A stretch of 64,000 nt of DNA from Ehrlichia ruminantium (GCF_009728835.1 NZ_CP033455.1:1005568-1069567), one strand, 5' to 3'. Numbered from the stretch's first letter, positions 44,640 through 55,875 are shown. The notes: generated by a model not told the origin, from the sequence alone. Translations and numbers: made by a program.

Positions 44640-45000
44640 TTATATTGTTGAAAATGTAGATAATATCAACCTGAATGAATTACGATAAAACTATACAAAA
44701 CCTAGCAATATCAAAACATAAACAAACATATTTAGAGACTATTTTCACTTCTACTACATCAACAGTTTATCCAACTTAATACTAAATCATTATAAACACC
44801 ATTACTATTAAAAACATATAGATATCAGATAAATAACAACACAACTTAATAATGTCAAAATATACAAATATATATTAGTAACAGTCCAATTTATATTTAA
44901 TATCCAATTGATATGATACATATAGTTTATATATTGATAAATACTATAAACAATGAATTTGCGGATGCTGAAAATATATACCATTGATTAAATGATCTAT
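44640..45000. repeat. Degraded copies resembling the purL 3' end
   Basis: The stretch AACCTGAATGAATTACGATA at about 44670 and its continuation parallel the purL codons AATTTAAATGAAATAAAACA (near 44523) for roughly 60 bases. TGCGGATGCTGAAAATATA at about 44960 recalls the final purL codons ACGCAGATGCAGAATATATT. The similarity is weak and imperfect. It suggests an old, decayed duplication of the gene end. Confidence 0.35.
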
Positions 45001-45481
45001 AACAAAGTTACAAAAACTCACTAACTTTATAAAAGTATGTATACGTTAACGTAATCTGTAATTCTATCAATTTAATTAATTAATTTGTATATTCACAGAT
45101 GATAATCTAATAAACTAGTAAGAATTATAAAAACTTATTTTCTATCTTCAAAGATAAACACATGTATAATAAACTCATGATATCTTAGACATAGAAGAAC
45201 ATAAAAAAGTGTAATATTTTACAATATAGGATTAAGTATGGTAATAACAAACCATAAAAAACTTGATTGATTTTCTATCTATTTAAGTAATAACCATATC
45301 TACAAATGATATTTTGGCACATCAATTTAAAATTTTGTGCATATATACATAGAATATGTGTAGTGTTTTTCGCATACTCAGTAGTACTTGTACTATATTT
45401 TTCTCACTTTAGTAGTTGAAATGATTAAAAACTTATTCTATAATTCGTATATCTTATTACAACTTAACTTAAGTAATATTT
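45001..45481. other. AT-rich spacer upstream of folK
   Basis: No gene, tRNA or clear repeat was recognised. Confidence 0.4.
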
Positions 45482-46015
45482 ATGGAATTGGTGTGTCCAT
45501 CTTATAACAATATAGTAGTACTAGCGTTAGGTAGTAATTGTGGCAATATGTTATCGCACATTAAATCCGCTATTAATATGTTACCCTTATATAACATAAC
45601 ATATTCCTATGTTTATAAAAGCATGGCTTTATTACCAGAGAATGCTAGTAGTGATTGGGATACTCCTTTTTTTAACATGGTAGTATCAGGTTATACAAAT
45701 CTTTCACCAAATTTCATGTTAGAGAGAGTTAAGTATATTGAAAAAAAACTAGGCAGATTTAATAATGAACATTGGTCACCTAGGTGTATAGATATAGATA
45801 TTATCCTATGGGGAGACAAGATAATAGATGAAAAACATTTATCTATCCCTCACAAACATATGCAAGACAGGGACTTTGTACTTGTGCCATTATCTGACAT
45901 CCATGCAAGATTTCCCCATCCAAAATTAAAACTATCAGTCCAAGAGATGATTCTTAATTTACACGAAATTAATTTAATAAAACAAAACAAATATATATTA
46001 TACAATCACCTATAA
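45482..46015 (+). CDS. folK: 2-amino-4-hydroxy-6-hydroxymethyldihydropteridine pyrophosphokinase
   Basis: Transfers pyrophosphate from ATP to the pterin precursor in folate synthesis. The 177-residue length is typical. The protein opens with ALGSNCGN near residue 17. It carries FNMVV, then LGRFNNEHWSPRCIDIDIIL with the metal-binding DIDI near 113, and the closing IPHKHMQDRDFVLVPL signature near 124-140. No other folate gene is adjacent. The folate made would feed PurN and MnmG, both encoded in this window. Confidence 0.95.
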   Translation: MELVCPSYNNIVVLALGSNCGNMLSHIKSAINMLPLYNITYSYVYKSMALLPENASSDWDTPFFNMVVSGYTNLSPNFMLERVKYIEKKLGRFNNEHWSPRCIDIDIILWGDKIIDEKHLSIPHKHMQDRDFVLVPLSDIHARFPHPKLKLSVQEMILNLHEINLIKQNKYILYNHL

Positions 46016-46579
46016 CTATGTAATTTTATGGAATACATAACCTTTACACTAAGGTATGTATAATAAATATACAGTAAATTATATAAAAAATATGTAATGG
46101 TATTATCATAAGATAAATAATCACTATAAGACATTTTCAGTGATTAACACTTCTACAATATATGACACTTATCATCAATATTCATTACTTATAAAGCTGT
46201 AATTTTTTCACCCATAATAAAACATAAATCTTTATCTACCCATATATTATATACCTTATACGTGTACAGAATTCTTCAAATAATATACTATAAATTACAC
46301 ACATTAAGACTACTTTATAAATAACTATTGTTTACTACAAAAGCTATACCACTGGTTATAAGTTATGCATAACTTTCTTAATATAAATAATACATCAATC
46401 TCCACCTTTATAACTCAAGTACTAAGTAAGTCTACACCATACAGTAGCATTACTTAATTACAAAACCTAAACATATTTTGTGTAATTAACACACTCGCAT
46501 CATATATAAGGTTTCCTATTGTAATTTATAAACCTAAGATATCATAAACACTAGTTAATATTAGCTGACTATCATAAAG
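46016..46579. other. Convergent gap without a clear repeat
   Basis: AT-rich DNA between the folK and Cys-rich gene 3' ends. No tandem array, RNA gene or coding relic was recognised. Confidence 0.4.
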
Positions 46580-47218
46580 TTATTTCTTATCACAAAATGC
46601 TACACATTTAGTATAAGTTGTAATTTTTCCACCACAACCAGTAAAGCACAAATCGTAGTCACTCCTACATAATCTATCACAATCATTCACCCTACATAAA
46701 CTCACAGGTTTTATTGGAATTACAGACTTTATACCAGCTCCAAAAGACTTTGAAGTGCTACTACTTTGCATTTCTTTACGAAAAGATCCTGAAGAAGAAT
46801 TCATATCAGACTTAAACCGTTGTTCAGTACTACACATACTAAATTGCATATCACATTCACTTTCACAAAAAATGCTATTTTCACATGATTTCATACATTT
46901 TTGTCTATTATTCTCACATAGATTATCTTTGCGATCATTTTCTTTATAATCACTACTTCTATTAACATTATTATTTATTATATTAATAAATGGATTACGA
47001 TTAACTTGCACATCAATCATCTTCTCTGCTAACCGACAATCTGTTAACTTCACTTGACACTGCCGATAGCAATCATTTTTCGCATAATTACATTGCAGTA
47101 CACATGCTTTTCCAACCTGATCCTCTGGAGCTTCGTATTTTGATCTAGTTTCATAAACTGCACTACAAGATACCTGCAACACAAAAAACACTAACAAAAA
47201 CAAATTGACTATTCTCAT
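46580..47218 (-). CDS. Exported cysteine-rich protein of unknown function
   Basis: 212 residues with an N-terminal signal peptide (MRIVNLFLLVFFVLQVSC). Cys18 could be a lipoprotein anchor, although Gln at -3 is atypical. About 19 cysteines are spread in short CxxxC and CxxxxxxC patterns: QCNYAKNDCYRQCQVKLTDC, CENNRQKCMKSC, CESECDMQFSMC and CDRLCRSDYDLCFTGC. The spacing recurs two or three times, as in a repeated disulphide-bonded helical hairpin. The middle is Asn/Ser-rich and low in complexity. Cysteines this dense imply oxidative folding in the periplasm or at the surface. I do not recognise a family. The M48 protease gene follows upstream on the same strand. Confidence 0.8.
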   Translation of the reverse strand: MRIVNLFLLVFFVLQVSCSAVYETRSKYEAPEDQVGKACVLQCNYAKNDCYRQCQVKLTDCRLAEKMIDVQVNRNPFINIINNNVNRSSDYKENDRKDNLCENNRQKCMKSCENSIFCESECDMQFSMCSTEQRFKSDMNSSSGSFRKEMQSSSTSKSFGAGIKSVIPIKPVSLCRVNDCDRLCRSDYDLCFTGCGGKITTYTKCVAFCDKK

Positions 47219-47373
47219 AAAATTACCACACTTATAAAAAAATTAAATCCTATAGTACATACATAGTACTGCTCATTTATCGATTATCATGACTTTTAAT
47301 ATTTGTTTCTATACATAACATTATAGATAAAGATAATTAACATTACCTATATACTAGAACCAGAAGAGTAATT

Positions 47374-48669
47374 TTATAAATTAGTCCTTAAATCACGCAT
47401 GTACTCTAAATGTACACTATCTTTTGGTAAATATCGTTTAGCTAAATCAAAATATTTGTCAAAATCCTTCTTGTTATACTCAAAAAAAGATTTATTTGCT
47501 AACGAAAAGTATGACATTCCTAAATCTCCCATCATACCATATCCCACAGCTAATTGTTTCCAGGCAAAAACATTATCTGGTTCTTGATATATTACCTGCT
47601 CTAAAAAATTCACTGCTTCTTTTTCATCATATAACAACAACGCTTGAGACATTTCAAGTTTCATTAAAATATCATCAGAAGAAAATTGAAGAGCTAATTT
47701 ATAATTCTCTATAGATTGCTTAATATCACCAACTTTATACAAAATTTGTGCTTTTAATTCATAAAGATAAGGGTCTTCTGGAGATTGTAATATCATCTTA
47801 TTCAACGTATCTAAAGCCTTTTGAACATTAGATTGTCTATAAAAAATAATAGACTGCATATATGGAGACAATTGATCAATACTTGTGTTACTATTCAGTA
47901 AAACATCTAACGGAGTAAAAAATGCATTCATTTTTTCTACTATTCGTTGAAATTTTTTTATATATTCATCTGTAAATCCATTCACTTTATTAACATTATG
48001 GTAATTTTGCATTTGGAGTAACCTATCACTACTCAGAGGATGAGATAACAAATACTGATCAATACTCCCCCTATACTGTGATTCCAGAAAGTAGAAATGT
48101 TTAAACATTTTAATTAATCCTTCTTTACTGTATCCAGCACTATCTAGATAACGCAATGCACACTGATCTGCTGCTGTTTCTTGTAAACGACTATAAAGGA
48201 AAAACATCCTCTTTGTAATATCATTAGTGGCTAAAGCAATTGCTTGACCAACATCAGGATTAATTGTAATTGCCGTAATAATGCCTAATACATATCCAAT
48301 TCCAGACATAATCATAGAATCTTGCATTTTATCCTTACGTAGCAAAACATGCTTTTGAGATATATGACCAATCTCATGCGCCAATACCCCAATAAGCACA
48401 TTAGGATCTTTTGAAAATTCAAACAATCCGTAATTTAAAAATATATCATTATTATTTCCTGTAACATAAGCATTTACCATCCTATCATCGACAATAAACA
48501 CTCTAACCGCCTCTGGATTAATCTTTGCAGCAACAAATATTGGAAATGCCATTTTTTTTATTACAGATTCAACTTCACTATCACGAAAGATCATATAACT
48601 ATCCTGGCAAAAAGATATATTACCATAAAGCAGGATAATTAGAGGTAAGCATAAAACTCTTATATTCAT
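47374..48669 (-). CDS. M48-family metalloprotease with TPR repeats (BepA/YfgC-like)
   Basis: 431 residues, exported by a signal peptide ending near residue 21. The zinc protease motif HEIGH is at 98-102 and the third ligand Glu164 lies in LQETAADQ. The C-terminal half (about 265-430) is built of TPR-like helices, with NMLDTLNKMI-like and SPEDPYLYELKAQILYKVGD segments (here abbreviated). This layout is that of BepA, the periplasmic protease/chaperone that checks assembly of outer-membrane proteins such as LptD. A like role is inferred. It is divergent from rsfS and upstream of the Cys-rich gene. Confidence 0.92.
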   Translation of the reverse strand: MNIRVLCLPLIILLYGNISFCQDSYMIFRDSEVESVIKKMAFPIFVAAKINPEAVRVFIVDDRMVNAYVTGNNNDIFLNYGLFEFSKDPNVLIGVLAHEIGHISQKHVLLRKDKMQDSMIMSGIGYVLGIITAITINPDVGQAIALATNDITKRMFFLYSRLQETAADQCALRYLDSAGYSKEGLIKMFKHFYFLESQYRGSIDQYLLSHPLSSDRLLQMQNYHNVNKVNGFTDEYIKKFQRIVEKMNAFFTPLDVLLNSNTSIDQLSPYMQSIIFYRQSNVQKALDTLNKMILQSPEDPYLYELKAQILYKVGDIKQSIENYKLALQFSSDDILMKLEMSQALLLYDEKEAVNFLEQVIYQEPDNVFAWKQLAVGYGMMGDLGMSYFSLANKSFFEYNKKDFDKYFDLAKRYLPKDSVHLEYMRDLRTNL

Positions 48670-48878
48670 AAATTAACCCAATTATACCTATTAAAGTATA
48701 CCACATATAACTTATAGTGTACCAAAAAATTAATACTTAAACTATAATACCAATAATACTTAACATATATATATATATTTGAATATAAGTATACTACTTT
48801 TAGTACATTTATAATATTTGTATTATATATAACATATGGTAAAATGAGGTTATTAAGCTCTAATAAATGCGAGGAATT

Positions 48879-49244
48879 ATGAACTCAAAAGGACCTAAAG
48901 CACCATTTAGCTCTGAAGAAGAGTTGAGAGATTTAATAATACATATCCTTGACCAACATAAAGCAGATAACATTATTAGCATCAATATCAGCAACAAAAG
49001 TAATTTAGCTAAACACTTGATTATTGCTTCAGGACAATCAAATTACCACGTAAAGTCATTAACAGAAAAAGTAAGAAAAGTAATCAAACCGTATAAAAAA
49101 GTATCAGTTGAAGGACTAAAAGAAGGCAACTGGGTCATACTAAGTTGTTACAATGTATTAGCCCATATTTTTAGACCAGAAGTACGGGAATATTATCAGC
49201 TGGAAAGCCTATGGAATTGTCAAATATCAGATCAGCAGTCTTGA
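48879..49244 (+). CDS. rsfS: Ribosomal silencing factor RsfS
   Basis: Binds ribosomal protein L14 and blocks joining of subunits when nutrients are short. The frame opens at ATG 48867, but I choose ATG 48879 because GAGGA lies about 5 bases before it; this gives 121 residues. The DUF143 core is clear: LIIASGQSNYHVKSLTEKV near residue 52, VEGLKEGNWVILSCYNVLAHIF near 80 (shown in part), and the closing REYYQLESLW. It is transcribed alone. Confidence 0.94.
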   Translation: MNSKGPKAPFSSEEELRDLIIHILDQHKADNIISINISNKSNLAKHLIIASGQSNYHVKSLTEKVRKVIKPYKKVSVEGLKEGNWVILSCYNVLAHIFRPEVREYYQLESLWNCQISDQQS

Positions 49245-49654
49245 TACCAAACATTATACAAATAATACAATTAATTATAGTAGACTTCAGAGAATTTTAA
49301 TATGTTAGTAATAAGTACGCTATAATATTTTATCCAATAATTCATCATCACTATAATAAATAGTATGTCTGTCATCGAATAAATTTAACACTATATCCTA
49401 TATGGAAATGTATACTCATAAGCTATATCTTGATTAATTGAATATTAGTGTTTTCTAACTACAAGGTTATTTTTCTAAGTACTATATTTTATTATTTAAT
49501 TAAATATTTATGAAACTAAACCTTATAAATTTCGAATAACCTTATGAACAATTCATTAACTAGATACATAAACAGAACAATAGAAATAAAATTTTTGTAC
49601 ACACAAAGTAATAAAAAGTTTTTAATCCCTAAAACTCATGAATAAGAGAAAAAT
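49245..49654. other. AT-rich spacer
   Basis: About 410 bp between two same-strand genes with no repeat, RNA gene or remnant recognised. Confidence 0.4.
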
Positions 49655-50542
49655 ATGAATGACTTTATAGTTGCAAGAAGGGCTGATGATTCTGTAATCT
49701 CAGTACAACAAAACAATAGTACTAAAAATCTAACCATTACTAGCCTAAATAAACCAGCAGAACTTCTTCTCAATTATACAAATTCTGAACTTTCTAATAA
49801 ACCACTATCAACAATTCTAAACAAAAACTTAGCAGAAGACCTGAATAACTATTTAGAATATACAAATGATGGAACTGATTTGTTTGATATTATATCTAAA
49901 ATGAGCAATTTAACTTTCATAGGAAAAAATAATAATAATGTAACAGTAAAACCAAAAATCTTTCGCACAACGACTTTTGATAGAAATATAATAAACTACG
50001 AATTTTTAATACGAGACACCACCATCTCTCAAAAACTCGATATATTTAGAAAATCTATATTTGAGGATACAAAATATCAAATGCATCCAATGTTTAATAT
50101 AATGGATGAATCATCAACTATCGAAGAGATTAAGATTATATTAGATTTTTTACATAAGTATAATATAAAAGCCACAATTGTAATGTTAAACATAGATCCA
50201 CCACATAATAGTAGCACAATAGATAATTTAACAAAAAGTACTATAGATTTATTACATAAAAATATAAGAGAAAGCGATATAATAGGTTATTTTGGAGAAT
50301 ATAAAGTAATTTGTATATTACTAGGATGCAAATCTGAAGACGCATACTCAGTAGTTTCCAGATTACATAAAAATATAAACAACAAATTAGAAACTTCTCA
50401 TACAAAAGTATCAATAAGCTATGCTCAAATGTACAACGAAATTGATGCGACAGAACTCATAAATAAAGTAAATAAGATGCTATTCATTGCTCAACAAGAA
50501 ACTGGAGGAGGATCAATCAAAGACGCAACAAACATTGTTTAA
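49655..50542 (+). CDS. PAS domain plus degenerate GGDEF-like domain protein
   Basis: 295 residues, no membrane segment. Residues about 25-125 form a PAS-like domain (NKPAELLLNYTNSEL, then LIRDTTISQKL). Residues about 165-285 follow the GGDEF fold: ATIVMLNIDPP at 173-183, the IRESDIIGYFGEYKVICILL stretch at 204-223, and VSISYAQM near 260. The signature that reads RYGGDEF in active diguanylate cyclases reads GYFGEYK, so two of the key residues are gone. It probably cannot make cyclic di-GMP and may act as a sensor or binding partner. Ehrlichia is known to have one canonical GGDEF protein, PleD. Confidence 0.75.
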   Translation: MNDFIVARRADDSVISVQQNNSTKNLTITSLNKPAELLLNYTNSELSNKPLSTILNKNLAEDLNNYLEYTNDGTDLFDIISKMSNLTFIGKNNNNVTVKPKIFRTTTFDRNIINYEFLIRDTTISQKLDIFRKSIFEDTKYQMHPMFNIMDESSTIEEIKIILDFLHKYNIKATIVMLNIDPPHNSSTIDNLTKSTIDLLHKNIRESDIIGYFGEYKVICILLGCKSEDAYSVVSRLHKNINNKLETSHTKVSISYAQMYNEIDATELINKVNKMLFIAQQETGGGSIKDATNIV

Positions 50543-50939
50543 AGATTATCAAATCAGATATTTGAATATAGTAAATTAACACCTTATAAATTCCATAACA
50601 AAATAGACATTCACTTGCAAAAACTATTACAATATTATTAAGTAAAAATCAGAGAACTCTAAAATATAATTAAGTAACTCATTACATAACACTAGGCTAG
50701 TAACACTATATCATTGTTATAGGAAAATTATACTTTAAAAAATTGATTGTTTTATTTGGCCATATACACACAATACAAACACTATAAGGTACTTAATTGT
50801 ATAAAGATAAACTCATTGCTATATAACCAATCAAAAAATAAGTGACATATTACAATGATACATTATTTAAAAATACTAAATTTACATAATCTTACATTCC
50901 GTAAAAATTGCTTCTTCATTTATATAATATCTATTCCAT
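50543..50939. other. AT-rich spacer before the 171-bp array
   Basis: No recognised gene or RNA. Confidence 0.35.
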
Positions 50940-51600
50940 ACACTCATATGATACTACAACAAGAGCAATACTATATCTTTAAACTTCACCAGAGTAGAAA
51001 GTTTACATACAACCAATAAAAGACTATGTTTCCCAGTAACATATTCCAGAAATGTTAAATTGATATAATCCTATATTTTGTACCTTTTGTTCATGCAATC
51101 TCGATTTCACACAACCTCATGATACTACAACAAGCAGCAATACTATATCTTTAAACTTCACCAGAGCAGAAAGTTTACATACAACCAATAAAAGACTATG
51201 TTTCCCAGTAACATATTCCAGAAATATTAAATTGATATAATCCTATATTTTGTACCTTTTGTTCATGCAATCTAGATTTCACACACCTCATGATACTACA
51301 ACAAGAACAACACTATATCTTTAAACTTCACCAGAATAGAAAGTTTACATACAACCAATAAAAGGCTATGTTTCCCAGTAACATATTCCAGAAATATTAA
51401 ATTGATATAATCCTATATTTTGTACCTTTTGTTCATGCAATCTCGATTTCACACAACCTCATGATACTACAACAAGCAGCAATACTATATTTTAAACTTC
51501 ACCAAAATAGAAAGTTTACATACAACCAACAAAAGACTATGTTTCCTAGTAACATATTCCAGAAATATTAAATTGATATAATTCTACGTTCTAAAAATTA
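50940..51600. repeat. Tandem repeat array, 171 bp x about 3.9
   Basis: TGATACTACAACAAG recurs at 50949, 51120, 51291 and 51462, exactly 171 bp apart, in units that are over 95% alike by eye. 171 is divisible by 3, but no frame stays open. The array lies between the convergent GGDEF-like and chpT genes. Confidence 0.93.
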
Positions 51601-51889
51601 CTTTTATTTTTAATAAAGCACATACAATTAGGTACTGCCAATAAAATTACCAATATACACTGATTATTATTAATACAAAGTTGATATGAATTACATGAAA
51701 TTTGTACAGATATTTATAATATACTACATCAGATTTTAATGTTTTTACACTAATGCCTTAAAAACACTATGTTATGTAACAACATAAAGTTATCATATAT
51801 TATAACATCCCTTATCTTATTTTAAATCTTAGACAACAGACTATAACAAAGTATCATATTTACAAAATATTATACCTATTCTCATTACT

Positions 51890-52528
51890 CTATAATGGAA
51901 AATTAATAATAAATTTAAAGACAGCTTGTTGTATTTCATATGTAATACGTGCATTGTAATTGCTGATAAGTAACATAAGAAAACTTACTTGAACGTTTCT
52001 AGTTGTTAATTCTCCAGGATTCACCTCTCCATTAAGAATTTTCCTAATGCTTTCATGTATTTCTATACTCTGTGCATCTGCAATTACCTCAATCAAGAGA
52101 TCACTAACTCCAATATTAGACAGCATTATCTTTACTTTATTGCCACCAATCATAAAAAGCATTAATATCATAATTATATTAGTCAGCAACTTATTAACTT
52201 TTTCAACCAACTCAACATCAAAAATCTGTACATTAATATCCCACTCAAGGCTAATTTTTTTTCTTGCTAGATAATTCTCTACGTTACATTTAGTACTATT
52301 AAAATCACCATTATCATCTGAAATACTATAAGCCTGCTTTAACAACCTAAATTTATTCATTACATCATTAGCTGCATCAGACAGTAAAGGCATCATATTT
52401 CCAGATAAATTTTCATCATCACCTAAGCATTCTATATAATTTACTATAGCACCAACTGATCCAGCTAAATCATGCAACAATCTTGCAGATATTAGCTCAA
52501 TATTTGATAAAACATCATCTTTTTGCAT
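51890..52528 (-). CDS. chpT: ChpT-like histidine phosphotransferase
   Basis: 212 residues. The N-terminal helix carries ELISARLLHDLAGSVGAI, with His19 at the position phosphorylated in ChpT (LCHDL...GAI in Caulobacter). The rest resembles a degenerate histidine-kinase ATPase-like domain, as in the HPTransfase family, without an intact ATP-binding G box. In Caulobacter ChpT passes phosphate from CckA to CtrA. Ehrlichia encodes CckA and CtrA, so this protein plausibly fills that gap in controlling the developmental cycle. The family call is firm; the partners are inferred. Confidence 0.85.
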   Translation of the reverse strand: MQKDDVLSNIELISARLLHDLAGSVGAIVNYIECLGDDENLSGNMMPLLSDAANDVMNKFRLLKQAYSISDDNGDFNSTKCNVENYLARKKISLEWDINVQIFDVELVEKVNKLLTNIIMILMLFMIGGNKVKIMLSNIGVSDLLIEVIADAQSIEIHESIRKILNGEVNPGELTTRNVQVSFLMLLISNYNARITYEIQQAVFKFIINFPL

Positions 52529-52678
52529 AAAAATCCTAAATCTTATATAATGTGTCTACACGTTAACATATCAAACAAATAACTTTATTAACTAGTAAAC
52601 AATTTTTTATATGAAGTCCAAGCATTTAATGCTATTCTAGTTAACTAAATGTAAAGATTTAACATTACTAAGGTACCT

Positions 52679-53710
52679 ATGAAGACATACTCAAGTGCTG
52701 GAGTTGATATTGAATCAGGCAACAGTCTAGTAGAAAAAATTAAGCCAATTGCATCTTTAACATCTAGGCCTGGTGTAATCAGCAGCATAGGATCTTTTGG
52801 AGCTCTTTTTGATATCTCAAAAGTTAAACAATACAGTAATCCAGTTTTAGTATCTTCAACTGATGGAGTGGGAACAAAACTATGCATAGCTCAAGACACA
52901 AATCACCATAAAACTATAGGTATAGACTTAGTAGCAATGTGTGTTAACGACGTTCTAGCACAAGGAGCAGAGCCACTATTTTTTTTAGATTACTTTGCAA
53001 CAGGAAAAATTCATCACGATGTCACTTTAGAAGTTATTAGTAGTATAGCAAAAGGGTGCAAAGAAGCAAATGTCGCACTAATAGGTGGAGAAACTGCTGA
53101 AATGCCTGGAATGTACGATAACAGTAAATATGACATAGCAGGTTTTTCAGTTGGCATTATAGAGGCAGATTCCATATTACCAAAAACCGACAATATCAAG
53201 ATTGGTGATACAATTCTTGGCTTAGCATCAAGTGGCTTACATTCAAATGGGTTTTCTCTTATAAGAAATATAATACATGAATATCATATCAATTATCACG
53301 ATACGTGTCCATGGTCGGACCAAACATGGGCAAGCTACTTATTAACTCCCACTAGAATTTACGTTAGCAGTTTACTACCTATAATACCACTAGTCAGTGG
53401 ATTAGCACACATTACTGGTGGAGGATTTATCTATAATATACCACGTATTTTACCCAATCACTTATCGGCACAAATAAACTTAAACTCATGGAAAATGCCA
53501 GAAATATTTCATTGGTTACAAACCACAGTACAAGTACCACATACAGAACTTTTAAAAACTTTTAATTGTGGTATTGGAATGGTAATAATTGTATCACAAG
53601 AAAATGAAAAACAAGTATTATCTATGCTACAAGCTACAGGTGAAACTGTATACAATATTGGAAAAATTATAGATAACGTCACTGGAAGTCAAATTTTATT
53701 CTACTCATAA
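52679..53710 (+). CDS. purM: Phosphoribosylformylglycinamidine cyclo-ligase (AIR synthetase)
   Basis: Closes the imidazole ring of FGAM with ATP, step 5 of purine synthesis. The 343 residues show STDGVGTKL near 60 for ATP and metal binding, the MCVNDVLAQGAEPLFFLDY signature near 87, GGETAEMPGMY near 137, ASSGLHSNGFS near 183 and HITGGG near 243. It directly follows PurL/PurQ in the pathway, yet each gene is at its own locus. It is divergent from chpT with a 150-bp gap. Confidence 0.97.
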   Translation: MKTYSSAGVDIESGNSLVEKIKPIASLTSRPGVISSIGSFGALFDISKVKQYSNPVLVSSTDGVGTKLCIAQDTNHHKTIGIDLVAMCVNDVLAQGAEPLFFLDYFATGKIHHDVTLEVISSIAKGCKEANVALIGGETAEMPGMYDNSKYDIAGFSVGIIEADSILPKTDNIKIGDTILGLASSGLHSNGFSLIRNIIHEYHINYHDTCPWSDQTWASYLLTPTRIYVSSLLPIIPLVSGLAHITGGGFIYNIPRILPNHLSAQINLNSWKMPEIFHWLQTTVQVPHTELLKTFNCGIGMVIIVSQENEKQVLSMLQATGETVYNIGKIIDNVTGSQILFYS

Positions 53711-54289
53711 AACATAATATAACAAGTTATAAACATAATTAGTCTATTAAGGTATGGCTATTATTTTCAGAATAATAAAAACTAAGATCTTAGTAGCAGC
53801 ACTCAATCAATAAAGATACAACATATATAAACATACGCACAGTGCTATATAGATACCTTTATTCTTAACAACTCGTCCAATAACTTATAAAACAAGCCGG
53901 CTTTAAACAGAAATAAATAAAGTACTGTAGAATTTATTTATATAGATACTTTATATAATAATAACTCTACAAAAGTTTATACTTACAAATACAGTTGACA
54001 CTGCAAAAATACCCCATCAGTCATACAATAATAAACTAATTTTAATTACAACAAGAATATAGTTTTTTTTATAAATTAAACTATAGTACCGTGAGAATGA
54101 AAATTATCAACTCGATTCCTACCTAACAAACTTAAAATCTAGATAACCTACTATGGATTAAATAATTCAATCATATAAAAAATAGAAAAATCTTTAGGAC
54201 ATATATATAACTATCAAACATTAGTAATATAAATGAGTTTCATCACAAACATAAATTTTAAAACTTATAAATAAATATACGCAACCTTT
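53711..54289. other. AT-rich spacer downstream of purM
   Basis: Contains a lone AAGCCGGCTTT-like palindrome near 53895, a possible weak terminator core. No gene or tRNA was recognised. Confidence 0.35.
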
Positions 54290-54840
54290 TAAATGACAGA
54301 AATATGATTAAAAACACATATTTGAGATAGAAGTCATATAAAACTTCGATATTAAACATTTCAAACAATAATACATATTAACATTATATACAACTCTCAA
54401 TTGTACAATAATTTCAATAAGAATCTTTTCTATTATTTATAAGAATATAAATGTCTATCATAACATAATTAGAAAACACATTTTATATACAAACTATACA
54501 AAATTTTTTATTGAATTTCTCACACAATTATATATATTAAAGTTCTATACAAGCCTTAACTGTCACATAGTTTTAATAAGGATCTTTTCTATTATCTATA
54601 AAAATATACATGTCTATCATAACATAATTAGAAAACACATTTTATATACAAACTATACAAGATCTTTTATTGAATTTCTCACACAATTATATATATTAAA
54701 GTTCTATACAAGCCTTAACTGTCACATAGTTTCAATAAGGATCTTTTCTATTATCTATAAAAATATACATGTCTATCATAACATAATTAGAAAACACATT
54801 TTATATACAAACCATACAAGATTTTTTATATTAAATCTTT
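54290..54840. repeat. Tandem repeat array, 159 bp x about 3.5
   Basis: TGTCTATCATAACATAATTA recurs at 54452, 54611 and 54770, exactly 159 bp apart. A degraded copy begins near 54290. The two central units are almost identical. Confidence 0.9.
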
Positions 54841-55129
54841 CACACAACCACACATACTAATATTAACATTTTAGACAAACTTTCACTATATTCTTCACAT
54901 ATACAACAGATATTGTACCTATATTAATGTTAACATAATGAATACTACTTACATTATGTACCAATACCTTTTATTATACTAGTACACCACTATTACAACA
55001 CAAAAACAAAATTGACCACTAACACTACAAAGTAAACCATAAAGCAATTATTCAACATTAGGTAGAATACTAATATTACAAATAACATAAACCCACATAG
55101 AAGCTTGGTACATGATAACCGAAGTATTT
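54841..55129. other. Spacer between two unrelated arrays
   Basis: Just under 300 bp of AT-rich DNA without a recognised element. Confidence 0.3.
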
Positions 55130-55875
55130 TAACAATAAGAAATTTTTCAAATAAAAATGCAAAATTTCTACTTTCTACCTAATCAAATAGATATCTAGCA
55201 ATTCACCCCTTATAACTTCAGCTAACATATCTCTTAACAAATATATTGAGAACAATGACTGACATATTTCTCATAATAAAAAAACTTTTCAGCTAAAAAC
55301 TAAAATTTCTACCTACTACCTAATCAAATAGATATATAGCAATCTATCTCTAATAACTTCAGCTAACATATCTCTTAACAAATATATTGAGAACAATGAC
55401 TGGAATATTTCTCACAATAAAAAAACTTTTCAGCTAAAAACATAAAATTTCTACTTTCTACCTAATCAAATAGATATCTAGCAATTCATCCCTTATAACT
55501 TCAACTAACATATCTCTTAACAAATATATTAAGAACAATGACTGAAATATTTCTCATAATAACAAACTTTTCAGCTAAAAACATAAAATTTCTACTTTCT
55601 ACCTAATCAAATAGATATTTAGCAATCTATCCCTAATAACTTCAGCTAACATACCTCTCAATAAATATATTAGATATTAGCCTATACATAATGACCAGAA
55701 TATTTCTAATAATTAAGCACCTTGTCAATTAAAAATACAAAACTTATATTTCTTACATAATTCATAGATATCTAGCAATTCATTCCTATACAACTTAGTT
55801 AGCATATTTTATAAATATATAAAAATACTGACTAGTAAATGATGATCAAAATATTTTTAACAATCAGTAATTTTC
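55130..55875. repeat. Tandem repeat array, 141 bp x about 5
   Basis: CTACCTAATCAAATAGATAT recurs at 55175, 55316, 55458 and 55599, spaced 141, 142 and 141 bp. A diverged unit follows up to 55860. Its sequence AATGATGATCAAAATATTTT aligns with AATGACCAGAATATTTCT in the previous unit and overlaps the xerC stop codon. The unit is unrelated to the 159-bp array just before it. Confidence 0.88.
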
